Shown here: positions 13,268-22,481 of the stretch, in pieces
Layout: the number at the start of each line of letters is the position of its first letter
Numbering within the stretch: position 1 is the stretch's first letter
Source of the DNA: Helichrysum umbraculigerum
Taxonomy: Eukaryota; Streptophyta; Magnoliopsida; Asterales; Asteraceae
Assembly (NCBI GenBank): GCA_949592205.1
Contig: CATIUR010000003.1
Coordinates: forward strand, 164,847,759-164,911,758
Direction of reading: 5' to 3'
DNA length: 64,000 nucleotides
Program-made: the position numbers and the translations under genes
Notes under the pieces: generated by a model
Databases searched by the model: none
Told to the model about the DNA's origin: nothing
What the model saw: the letters and a program-made list of their open reading frames with translations, nothing else

Positions 13268-16255
13268 TTAAGAAGATTTCGTCCCCGAAATCTCGCCACT
13301 CTCAAAGAGATTAGGATAACGTAAACGCATGCTTTCCTCCGTTTCCCACGTAAGATTAGCACCCAAACTATGTCGCCACTTAACCAAAACCATGGGTATC
13401 TCCTTCTTTCGAAGTTTAGTCACTTTTCTATCTACAAGCTCTATGGGTTCCTCTACAAGTTTCTGACTTAAGTCGACACGCAAGTCTTGTAACGGAAGGA
13501 CTTGGGATTGGTCCTCCACCTTACATTTTCTTAAGTAACAAACATTGAAGGTGTCATGTATACCTGCTAATTCAGGAGGAAGATCTAACGATACCGTTTG
13601 ATCATTAACTACTTGGCGAATTCTAAATGGCCCAATAAACCTAGGAGCAAGTTTACCACGCTTACCAAACCGAATCATACCCTTCCAAGGGGAAACCTTT
13701 AAGTATACCAATTCACCCACCACAAACGAAACCGGACGGCGCCGCGGATCGGCATACTGTTTCTGTCTATCACGTGCCGCTTTTAACTTCTCACGAGCAA
13801 TTGCTACCTTATCAGCAGTAATCTGAACAATATCTGGACCCGCAAATTGTTTCTCACCCGCTTCCAACCAACATGTGGGTGTTCTACAACGACGCCCATA
13901 AAGCATTTCATACGGAGGCATACCTATACTCGTGTGATAAGAATTATTATACGCAAACTCAATCAATGGCAGGTGTGAATCCCAAGACCCACCATATTCC
14001 AACACACAAGCACGCAACATGTACTCCAAAGTTTGAATGGTGCGCTCTGATTGACCGTCCGTCTGAGGGTGATAAGCCGTACTCAAATTAATTCGGGTAC
14101 CCAGTTCCTTCTGCAAACCTTGCCAAAACCCGGACACGAATCGTGGATCTCTATCCGACACAATAGATAAAGGAATTCCATGTCGCGAAACGATCTCATT
14201 GACGTACAATTGGGATAATTTACTCAAAGAAGCCGTCTCACTAGTAGCAAGAAAGTGAGCACTCTTAGTCAATCGGTCCACAATCACCCAAATCATGTCG
14301 TTTCCTCTAATGGTTCGCGGAAATTTTGTTACAAAATCCATCGTAATGTTTTCCCATTTCCACTCGGGGATCTCAAGTTGTTTCAACGACCCATACGGTT
14401 TCTGATGTTCAGCTTTCACTTGAGAGCATATATGGCACGATTCCACAACTCGAGCAACATCCATTTTCAAAGTAGGCCACCAATACAAAGGTTTCAAATC
14501 ATTATACATTTTAGTGCTACCGGGATGAACCGACAATCTGGACTTATGAGCCTCCATCAATATTACATCACGAAGCCCACCAAGCAAAGGAACCCAAACA
14601 CGCGATTGGAATGTCTTTAACCCACGAGAATCGTCACATAACAGTTCTTTTCTTTTCAATAGAATCTCGGCCTTCAAATTTTGATCCAACAATGATTCCA
14701 TTTGTGCCGTTCTCAATTTTTCAATCAAATCAGAGGAAACTTCCAATCGCATAAAACAAACTTTCTCGAATTTCTCTTTTCTACTCAACGCATCGGCGAC
14801 CACATTCGCCTTACCCGGATGGTAACGAATTTCACAATCATAATCTTTTATCAACTCTAACCATCTCCTCTGACGCATATTCAGTTCCTTCTGAGAAAAC
14901 ATGTACTGAAGACTCTTATGATCCGTACAAATAACGCATTTAGTACCATACAAATAGTGTCTCCAGATTTTCAAGGCAAAGACTACAGCTGCAAGTTCCA
15001 AGTCATGAGTAGGATAATTCTTTTCATGAGGCTTAAGCTGACGAGAAACATACGCAATGACTCGACCACGTTGCATCAAAACACCACCCAAACCCGCATG
15101 CGAAGCATCACAATACACAATGAAATCCTCGGACCCTTCAGGCAAGGCTAAAATTGGAGCCTGACACAATAACTGTTTCAAAGTCTGGAAAGCCGACTCT
15201 TGTTGATCATTCCACTGAAACTTAACATCCTTTCGAGTCAATTTCGTCAAAGGACCCGCGAGCTTAGAGAAATCCTTGATGAACTTTCGATAGTAACCCG
15301 CTAGACCAAGAAAACTCTTAATCTCCGAAGCAGACTTAGGCACTTGCCAATTCATAACTGCCTCAACTTTAGATGGATCAACCTTAACTCCATCCTCACA
15401 AATAATATGCCCCAAAAACTGGACCTCACGCAACCAAAACTCACATTTGGAGAACTTAGCATACAACTTCTCCTGTTTCAAAGTGTCGAGTACTAAACGC
15501 AAGTGTACTTCATGATCAGTCTCAGTCTTAGAATAAATCAATATATCATCAATAAATACAATAACGAACTTATCAAGATAGGGCCGACAAACTCTATTCA
15601 TCAAATCCATAAAGACCGCCGGAGCATTAGTCAACCCAAAAGGCATAACAAGAAATTCATAATGACCATACCTAGTGCGAAAAGCCGTCTTAGGAATATC
15701 CTCCTCACACACCCGCACTTGATGATAACCCGACCTCAAGTCAATCTTAGAAAAATAGGAAGACCCTTGTAACTGATCAAATAATTCATCTATTCGAGGC
15801 AAAGGGTACTTATTCTTTATGGTTCGCTTATTCAACTCCCTATAATCAATACACATCCGAAGGGTGCCATCCTTCTTTTTAACAAACAACACGGGTGCAC
15901 CCCAAGGAGACGAACTAGGCCTGACGAAACCCTTATCTAATAGCTCCTGGATTTGGGTCATCATTTCACGAATTTCGGAGGGGGCTAGTCTATAAGGAGC
16001 CTTAGCTACGGGAGTAGAACCCGGAATTAGGTCAATTTTATATTCCACCTCCCTAATGGAAGGCAACCCAGGCAGTTTATCAGGAAAGACGTCAGGGTAA
16101 TCAGAAACCACCCGAACATTGGAAACGGTTTTCTTTTCTAATTTTGCATCAACTATATAAGCTAGGTAGGATACACACCCCTTAGCTAGAGATTTACTAG
16201 TTTTCATCATAGAAATCATAGGGATACTACCTCTTTCCCGTTCCCCTCGAGCCAC
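13268..16255 (-). CDS. Element B pol: RT, RNase H, integrase, chromodomain
   Basis: A 995-residue open stretch. Reverse transcriptase spans about 105-285, with catalytic Asp in KIDLRSGY (172) and the FIDD box (234-237). RNase H carries D383, E420, D445 and D488. The integrase zinc motif is H570, H577, C607, C610, and its catalytic triad is D640, D701, E737 (D-X35-E). A chromodomain occupies about 937-984 (VDRKVTKLRKKEIP ... LVKWR), which in chromoviruses targets integration to marked chromatin. All catalytic residues are present. The frame is continuous upstream with protease except for one TAG; the first Met here is just the first after that stop, so it is not a natural start. Confidence 0.93.
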   Translation of the reverse strand: MARGERERGSIPMISMMKTSKSLAKGCVSYLAYIVDAKLEKKTVSNVRVVSDYPDVFPDKLPGLPSIREVEYKIDLIPGSTPVAKAPYRLAPSEIREMMTQIQELLDKGFVRPSSSPWGAPVLFVKKKDGTLRMCIDYRELNKRTIKNKYPLPRIDELFDQLQGSSYFSKIDLRSGYHQVRVCEEDIPKTAFRTRYGHYEFLVMPFGLTNAPAVFMDLMNRVCRPYLDKFVIVFIDDILIYSKTETDHEVHLRLVLDTLKQEKLYAKFSKCEFWLREVQFLGHIICEDGVKVDPSKVEAVMNWQVPKSASEIKSFLGLAGYYRKFIKDFSKLAGPLTKLTRKDVKFQWNDQQESAFQTLKQLLCQAPILALPEGSEDFIVYCDASHAGLGGVLMQRGRVIAYVSRQLKPHEKNYPTHDLELAAVVFALKIWRHYLYGTKCVICTDHKSLQYMFSQKELNMRQRRWLELIKDYDCEIRYHPGKANVVADALSRKEKFEKVCFMRLEVSSDLIEKLRTAQMESLLDQNLKAEILLKRKELLCDDSRGLKTFQSRVWVPLLGGLRDVILMEAHKSRLSVHPGSTKMYNDLKPLYWWPTLKMDVARVVESCHICSQVKAEHQKPYGSLKQLEIPEWKWENITMDFVTKFPRTIRGNDMIWVIVDRLTKSAHFLATSETASLSKLSQLYVNEIVSRHGIPLSIVSDRDPRFVSGFWQGLQKELGTRINLSTAYHPQTDGQSERTIQTLEYMLRACVLEYGGSWDSHLPLIEFAYNNSYHTSIGMPPYEMLYGRRCRTPTCWLEAGEKQFAGPDIVQITADKVAIAREKLKAARDRQKQYADPRRRPVSFVVGELVYLKVSPWKGMIRFGKRGKLAPRFIGPFRIRQVVNDQTVSLDLPPELAGIHDTFNVCYLRKCKVEDQSQVLPLQDLRVDLSQKLVEEPIELVDRKVTKLRKKEIPMVLVKWRHSLGANLTWETEESMRLRYPNLFESGEISGTKSS

Positions 16256-16303
16256 AACATATGACTCATTAGAGATTGGAATCCTAATTAGTTTCTTATG
16301 GCA

Positions 16304-16786
16304 CTATATACTTGCCTTATTCTTGCTTAACCAATCCATGCCTAAAACCGCATCAAAACTGGGGATAGGCATCAATAGAAAAGAAATGGGGAAACTATGA
16401 TCCTCAATCAAGATGCTAGCTCCAGTCACCGATGTGGTAACTGGAACTATCTTGTCATTTGCTATCTCAACCTCAATAGGATTTGTAATACAAGTGGGAG
16501 TCAATTTCAGTTTATCGCAGAAAAGCATAGATATAAATGAGCAATTGGCTCCCGAATCAAACAGAACAGTAGCTGGTACAGAGTTGATTAGGAATGTACC
16601 AGTTATAACATCTTCAGTCCTGACAGCATCATCAGCTGTCATTTGGAATGCCCTACCAGTTGCCGTTGGTGGATTCTTTCTTTTCAGGCCAGAAGACGAA
16701 GACCCTCCGACCACACCCATCTTTTGTTTCCCAACCTCCGGACACAAACCCGAATGATGACCTTCCTTTTTACAATTCCAACACAC
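16304..16786 (-). CDS. Element B zinc knuckle and aspartic protease segment
   Basis: In frame with gag upstream and pol downstream. It opens inside the nucleocapsid (third CCHC knuckle, CWNCKKEGHHSGLC) and continues into the retroviral-type protease with active site FDSGA (D77). It ends at an in-frame TAG (KASI then stop) shortly before the RT linker; the next codons resemble the normal protease-RT junction. So this is the middle of a single gag-pro-pol polyprotein and not an independent gene. Confidence 0.88.
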   Translation of the reverse strand: MCWNCKKEGHHSGLCPEVGKQKMGVVGGSSSSGLKRKNPPTATGRAFQMTADDAVRTEDVITGTFLINSVPATVLFDSGANCSFISMLFCDKLKLTPTCITNPIEVEIANDKIVPVTTSVTGASILIEDHSFPISFLLMPIPSFDAVLGMDWLSKNKASI

Positions 16787-16876
16787 ATGTCTAGGAAACG
16801 CACAATCCTTGATGTCATGACCAAGTTGTCCACATTTGATACACCTAGCAGTTTGTGGAGTGCAAGGACTCGTGTG

Positions 16877-17998
16877 TCATGATTTACAATTGTGGCACCA
16901 ATTGGTTATGTCCAATGATTTACTATCCGAACTGGACTTCTTAGGTTGATGAGATCCCTGCCATTTCTTCTTTCCAGGACTACTCGAAGATTCACCTTTG
17001 GGTTTAAATGGAGATTTTTCCTTAACCTCCAAGCCCTGTGCCCTAACATCCCCATCCACAGAATGGGCAAGATCAAAAGCTTGGGAAAGAGTACCCGCCA
17101 ATCTCACGGTCGTCCGATAAGTATGCGGTAACATTCCCACAAAATGGTCAATCTTCATACGTTCCTCCGGTACCCATTGTTGCACGAATCTCAACTTGTC
17201 AGTGAATTGGGAAATGAGATCATCCATCGTCATCTTATCCGTTAATTGCAAATCCAAAAACTCGCGTCGAATCCGAGTCATGTCAAATCCCGAACAATAT
17301 TTCTTACAAACCTCATTGTGGAAATCAGACCAACAAATCGATGCTCTCTGCTGTGGGGTAAAATGTGATGTAATGGAATCCCACCAAACCATTGCTGGAC
17401 CCTTAAGTAGTTGCACCGCAAAAGGAACTTTGACTTCCTCTTCACATCGACAAACTTCAAACTTTCTTTCCACATCCCTCAGCCAATCCAAGGTAACGGA
17501 GGGATTTGTACTACCCGAATAATCCGATGGTCCACAAGACTTGAAAGTCTTTAAAGAGCATAGCTTAGGTTGATTCTGAGCTTGAAATATCGGAGTCTGA
17601 TAACCCGAAGGTCCGGAAGAGAACGGAGCCGAAATCGGATAGGTACCATAGTGTGGATGATGATAATAAGACTGAGATACTGGAATCTGCGAAGTCACCA
17701 AAAGTGGTGGTACAGTGCTAACAGTAGGTGGCAAAGATTGCAAGATTTGTTGAGAAGACCGGTTTTGTTGTTGTTGTTGCAAAAACTGTTGTTCTATTGC
17801 CTTAAGTCTCAAATTTTCTGTCTCTAGATGAATCATATAATCATCATGATCAAAATCCCCTGCAGAAAAGGTAGTACCAGTTTGACCCTGGCTAACATTT
17901 TGGGTTTCAGGAGGGGATACATTAGTTCGAGGGGCATCATTGGGTGTGTCAGCTGGAGGTTCATTCTCTGCCATATCTGTACCAAAACAACATCTCAT
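16877..17998 (-). CDS. Element B gag
   Basis: 373 residues ending at a TGA. The likely natural start is the second Met (MAENEPP, position 17974). There is a Pro/Gln-rich N-terminus with a poly-Gln stretch. The retrotransposon gag core spans about 165-300 (LDWLRDVERKFEVC, LKGPAMVWWDS, LDLQLTDKMTMDDLISQF). A basic, Ser-rich linker leads to the nucleocapsid. The TGA falls in the first zinc knuckle, which keeps only its first two Cys in this stretch. The same frame then continues through two intact CX2CX4HX4C knuckles into protease. Gag packages the element RNA into particles. Confidence 0.92.
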   Translation of the reverse strand: MRCCFGTDMAENEPPADTPNDAPRTNVSPPETQNVSQGQTGTTFSAGDFDHDDYMIHLETENLRLKAIEQQFLQQQQQNRSSQQILQSLPPTVSTVPPLLVTSQIPVSQSYYHHPHYGTYPISAPFSSGPSGYQTPIFQAQNQPKLCSLKTFKSCGPSDYSGSTNPSVTLDWLRDVERKFEVCRCEEEVKVPFAVQLLKGPAMVWWDSITSHFTPQQRASICWSDFHNEVCKKYCSGFDMTRIRREFLDLQLTDKMTMDDLISQFTDKLRFVQQWVPEERMKIDHFVGMLPHTYRTTVRLAGTLSQAFDLAHSVDGDVRAQGLEVKEKSPFKPKGESSSSPGKKKWQGSHQPKKSSSDSKSLDITNWCHNCKS

Positions 17999-18132
17999 AA
18001 CACGTTAGTTGTTAGTACCTATATACTAACCAACTTCACATGCTAACCAAATCCCACTCATAGGAATGTTTGACTGACACACATAGATTTGGGATTGAAC
18101 ACTTAACCCATGCTCAATTCACCCAAACCTAG

Positions 18133-18144
18133 GCTCTGATACCA
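18133..18144 (-). other. Element B primer-binding site
   Basis: Minus strand reads TGGTATCAGAGC a few bases after the 5' LTR end. This is the usual plant retrotransposon match to the 3' end of initiator tRNA-Met. Elements A (8321-8332) and C (40414-40425) use the same site. Confidence 0.9.
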
Positions 18145-18147
18145 ATT

Positions 18148-20042
18148 TATAACACCACAATATTTGAAGATACAAATTTTTTTTTTTTTTTTTTATAAAT
18201 CGGAAGCGATTAAATACAAATCATGCATTATAGATTGCGTATGACATAGTTCCCAAAACACAATCTATGCCTGCATGATAAGTTAATACAATAACCACAT
18301 CAGTTACAACATTAAGTTAGGTGTTATTTAAATTCCAAAACATAAGTTTATAATCGACTACATGTCGTATAGTCAGAGTAGGCAGCCAAACATTCTTCAA
18401 ACTAACTTCTTGCCCACCCACATCAAAAGTAATCTGCAAGAAGTGAGGAGAGGGATTAGCACGAAGCTAAGTGAATAGATCACAACTATCAGTCTAAACT
18501 AGCATAGCAATTGATCACCACAAAGCATTATAACAAATACATCAAAGAGGATCGGTGGTCCTTGAGGTACCCTCATGCCGCGGTGGTTCCCCAAGTAACA
18601 CTTATAACCACTGAAGGCCAAACAGTGGTCTTACCGATAGTTTAGTACCATTACTACATACGACATGATTTCAATAAACAACACATGTACAAAGTCATCA
18701 TGTCGTCCAAAGTAACAGTATCCAAACCCAATTTCATATTGACCCCTGACAAGATAGCACATTCCATAATCATCATGGCAATATGCAATTTATACAATGT
18801 ATAACAGTAGAACATGTTTACCCGTTGTAACCATATTGTTACAACTAATTCAGACTAAAAGTCAATGATCCACTCACCCTTACAGACAACGTCTCCACTC
18901 AGAGATCTAGTCTCACTGAGTCTTCGCTTTATCTGAAAATATGACCAACCCGAATTAGTCTTTTCTTCAAGTTCATTACAATATAATCATATATATAGTG
19001 TCAACTAAGAACATCTACTATACTATTAATACAAAGCAATTAACAAGAATGCACAAGTCACAAGTTATCAAATTTGTCATTTTTCAATATACAAACGCGA
19101 TCCTGAAATAGGGTGCTGGATCGCGTTCCCTAGTTCTAAATTATTCTGTAACCGTTTTACACTACCAAACGCGATCCTGAAGATGTGTCGGGATCGCGTT
19201 CCAAAGAACAAACTCAACTCAACACGGATTTACACTAACTAACGCGATCCGGACTTAAGGGGCGGGATCGCGTTTCAAAGAAGGATTCAGGTCGGAGACA
19301 AATTTACACTATGGAACGCGATCCTGGCCTGATGCCTGGATCGCATTTGTCACCTTTCCAGCGACAAAACCCAGGTTCAAGAACACTTTAGCTCGACCTA
19401 ATTCTTAATTTCACCAAATAAAAGATGTAATACACAAATATTGACATACAACAACTTCAAAGATCATCATGTAACATGTTATAACAACAAATAACTATCA
19501 TCAAACTCAAATCCATGCTTGATCACACCTTTACCCTAATTACTTCAAACCCTAATTCATAAACATATATTCAAAGTAATTCAAACTTACAATCGAGGTA
19601 ATAGCAAGGTAAATGATGATGATGATACGTGTTAACCACAAATCCAAGCTTTAATCGATTTCCCAAGGTTTTCTCCTTTGATTTCTCTCAAACTTAATGT
19701 ATGTGTGTGTGTGTGTTATTCTTGGGAAGTTATAATAAATTGGGGAGGGGAAAATGAGCCGATCCATCCCCAAAGTTGGGTATGAGTGTTCCAAATTATA
19801 TCCGTTCTAAACCTATTGTCTGGAACCTAAAACCCGTTTGCGTGAAAATATATTTTATTATACCGTCAACTAAATTTATTTAAAACAAGTAATAATTCAT
19901 GTGTCACAATAAGTCATTTGATCACTGGACATATTTATTTCAATTAGCCAAATAATACTAATTATTTCTAAACTAAATTAAATAATCAAATGAATTAAAT
20001 ACATTACCAAATTTCTCCTAGGCCGGTAATGAGGATGTTACA
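18148..20042 (-). repeat. Element B 5' LTR with palindrome array at 19094-19347
   Basis: 1,895 bp, partner of 11362-13255. It carries the same four palindromes; here the right arm of the fourth unit has one change (GGATCGCATT). The right end abuts the TTTGT duplication and then the remaining D sequence. Confidence 0.9.
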
Positions 20043-21247
20043 TTTGTTGACTTGGTCAAACGGACTCGGTTTGACCCGAAACTTTTAGGGAAGTCTTAAA
20101 TATGTTAAATAAGCTTTATAAAATTTTCGTTACGTTTTATGGTCGACCCGAAGTGTCGGTTTTGTGAAATAACAAAAACAGTCCCTAGTTTAGTTTTCGG
20201 TTTAGTCGGTTTGCTTCGCCATTTATTTTGGCTCATTTCTGTTCCGATTTGGGTTCCGCAAAAATAACCGCATATTCTACTAGGTCTCTAGTACTTTACT
20301 TAATTTTACCAAGAACCATGGAAGTCTCTAAGTTAGTTAAATAAAATCGAGAAGGTGTCGGGTCTAAAATCCGGCCAAAAACAGTAACATTCGTACAAAT
20401 CTCATTTTCTGTAAAAATGGGTGTATTTCTGGAGAAAGTGTAAAACATGAAAGTTGTAGTTCTCTTTCATACGAAAATTTCGGTATGTGGTTCGTTGTCT
20501 AATTCAAAGTACACGACTTTATATGATTTAATTGGTGGGACTGTTTTCAGAAACCGAAAACAGAAAATGTATAAGTGTATAAAAAGGTATTTTATGTATT
20601 ATTTTGGACATTTTTAGGTTGAGAGAACTTATAAACATGAAAATATACATCATCAAAGTTAGTTTAATGAAAAACTTAGAGTTCCTTACAAAGGGTTTAT
20701 GATCTAGAGCCGAGATGATGACGATGAGCTCGGTTTTGTGTTCTCCTTCTTCTTCCTTGCTTTTCCTTTGATTCCTTCAAGCTTTTGAGCTAGAGTTTGG
20801 ATGGTTGTTGATTAAAATGATGGAGGTTATAAAGATATAGAGAGAGAGCCGATGGAGAGATAGATTAAAAAATATGATGATAAAATGATATGTAAAATGG
20901 AAAAGGGAGTTGAAGTCAACAATGTGGAGACAAGATCCAAAAATTAGGGGAGTTGTTTTTGTGATGAAAATTAGCTGGTTGGTGGGGCCCAAATGGGTGT
21001 GTTGGTCCCAATTTATTTTCTCAATTTTGCACTCCTTGCGGTGTCCGTTTTCCCGATCGTTTCGTCGTCCGTATAAACTTTAAAAGTTTTATATATAAGT
21101 TTTCCTAAACGATTTAAAACTCAACTTTTTGAATGAAAATAATTGTCCAAAATAATATACTTGAGTTGTTAAAATATTGGTTGGTTCCATTTGGTTGTCG
21201 GTTGAATGTTAAATGATTGTTTGATAATTGTGACGTTTTAATTAAAC

Positions 21248-21302
<55 letters not shown>

Positions 21303-21403
21303 TAATATCCGAATACTTTTGTTTTAACACTTACCGAGTACAAGTATTTTAGGTTTAAATTGGCCGCTAATTTTGGCCCTTTTTGACCAGGTGTCACACT
21401 AAC

Positions 21404-22481
21404 AATGATAGGTTGGCTAGAGTTAGAATTTATGGTGTTCCGTATAGAATCAGGGACAATGTTGTTAATGAGAAGATATGTTTGGAAGCGGGATTCGAAG
21501 TGGTTGAATCCAAATTTGGATGGGAATCAAGGGATGTATCATATGGGGAATGTCTAATAATTGTGAAATCAGGAAAGTTTATTTTAGAGGAATTCCAACT
21601 GAAGCATCCATATGGAAGTAATTGGATCTGGATAAATGAAGTCGATCTTTGCTGGAACCTTAATCTGGATGATGAAGACAGGTCGGAAAATTCATACGGT
21701 GGTCGGAAATCTCAGGGAGAAAGGGTAGACAAATCGTCGGAAGGTCAAGCGTTGCATGGAAAATCTAACTGGGTACATGGGGAAAATGAGAAATCAAAAA
21801 ATAATCATGACAGGAATTCAAAAATGGAAAATTGGGCCAACTCGCAAGCTAATTTGTCCTTCTGTTCACATTTTTCCGTTGGGCCTAATAAGCCCATGAG
21901 ATTTACTGGATCGGGATTAAAGGATAACTCTAACCCTAATAACCCATTATCTTTCGAAAAATCAAATGTGAAACACGATGGATTATATAAAAAGGAAGCG
22001 TGAAAAAAAGAGAATTGTGCATAATCGACATTCGATTCCTGATCTGAATGTAAATGCGGATGACCCATTCAATTTGGAGAGTCTCATTGAAAGAATTAGA
22101 GTGCAATTTAACACCAATAAAAGGAAGAAGGGAATAGATAATTGGGTACCAATACAGACGGAACCGTGTACAAAAAAATCGAAGATGGATGATAATGTGG
22201 TTATGAATGAAAATGTCTCGAATTCAAACCTGAATGGGGAGGATTCTGTGGGGTTTGAGGGTGTTATGGATTCTAGTTTGGGTGCTGAAGGCAGTGAGCA
22301 AGTTAAGGAGACAAATGAACAAGTTAATGTTTCTAGTTCAAGTGAAAGCATTGATGAGGAAACAAGATGTGAAGTGGATGAAACGATTAATATGGCGAAT
22401 TGTCTTGGCATCAATTTGAATGAGTTCCAGGACCAAGTTCTCAGCATTGTTAATGGCGAAAAAACAGATAAGGTACAATGA
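21404..22481 (+). pseudogene. LINE ORF1, 3' portion
   Basis: Continues in frame from 1458 once the 20 kb insertion is ignored: NDRLARVRIYGVPY, then CLEAGFEVVESKFGWES ... GECLIIVKS, the domain that follows the RRM in RRM-bearing plant ORF1 proteins. After a Ser/Asn-rich linker the first frame closes at 22003. A +1 shift near 21978-22003 carries the basic tail on (RKREKKRIVHNRHSIPDLN) to a TGA at 22479-22481. That stop overlaps the ORF2 start ATG at 22478 (ATGA). Confidence 0.8.

Larger units (their letters stand above)
11362..20042 (-). mobile_element. Ty3/gypsy chromovirus B (Tekay-like), 8,681 bp, near-complete gag-pol
   Basis: LTRs of about 1.9 kb at 11362-13255 and 18148-20042, with an exact 5-bp duplication TTTGT at 11357-11361 and 20043-20047. 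The primer-binding site for initiator tRNA-Met is at 18133-18144 and the polypurine tract is just inside 13256. The 4.9 kb interior encodes gag, protease, RT, RNase H, integrase and a C-terminal chromodomain, all in one minus-strand frame broken by two stop codons. The domain order and chromodomain place it among chromoviruses, closest in look to Tekay/Del. About seven LTR substitutions by eye indicate a young insertion. Confidence 0.93.
1459..21398 (-). mobile_element. Solo LTR (element D), 2.9 kb, carrying two nested retrotransposons
   Basis: Starts TGTGACACCCCC, ends GGTGTCACA, and is flanked by the 5-bp repeat CTAAC at 1454-1458 and 21399-21403. Removing nested elements A and B leaves three pieces (1459-2067, 10422-11361, 20048-21398) totalling 2,900 bp. 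No primer-binding site, no coding sequence and no repeated terminus is seen among the pieces. The simplest reading is therefore one LTR left by LTR-LTR recombination. The minus orientation is inferred because its minus-strand 3' end (AAATTTGGGGGTGTCACA) resembles the LTR ends of A and B. A (TA)n tract lies at about 21250-21298. Confidence 0.7.

Noticed and set aside
13873..17827. Plus-strand reading frames across element B (for example 14255-14620, 16413-16757)
   Set aside because: They are antisense to gag-pol, with composition dictated by the coding strand and no domains.
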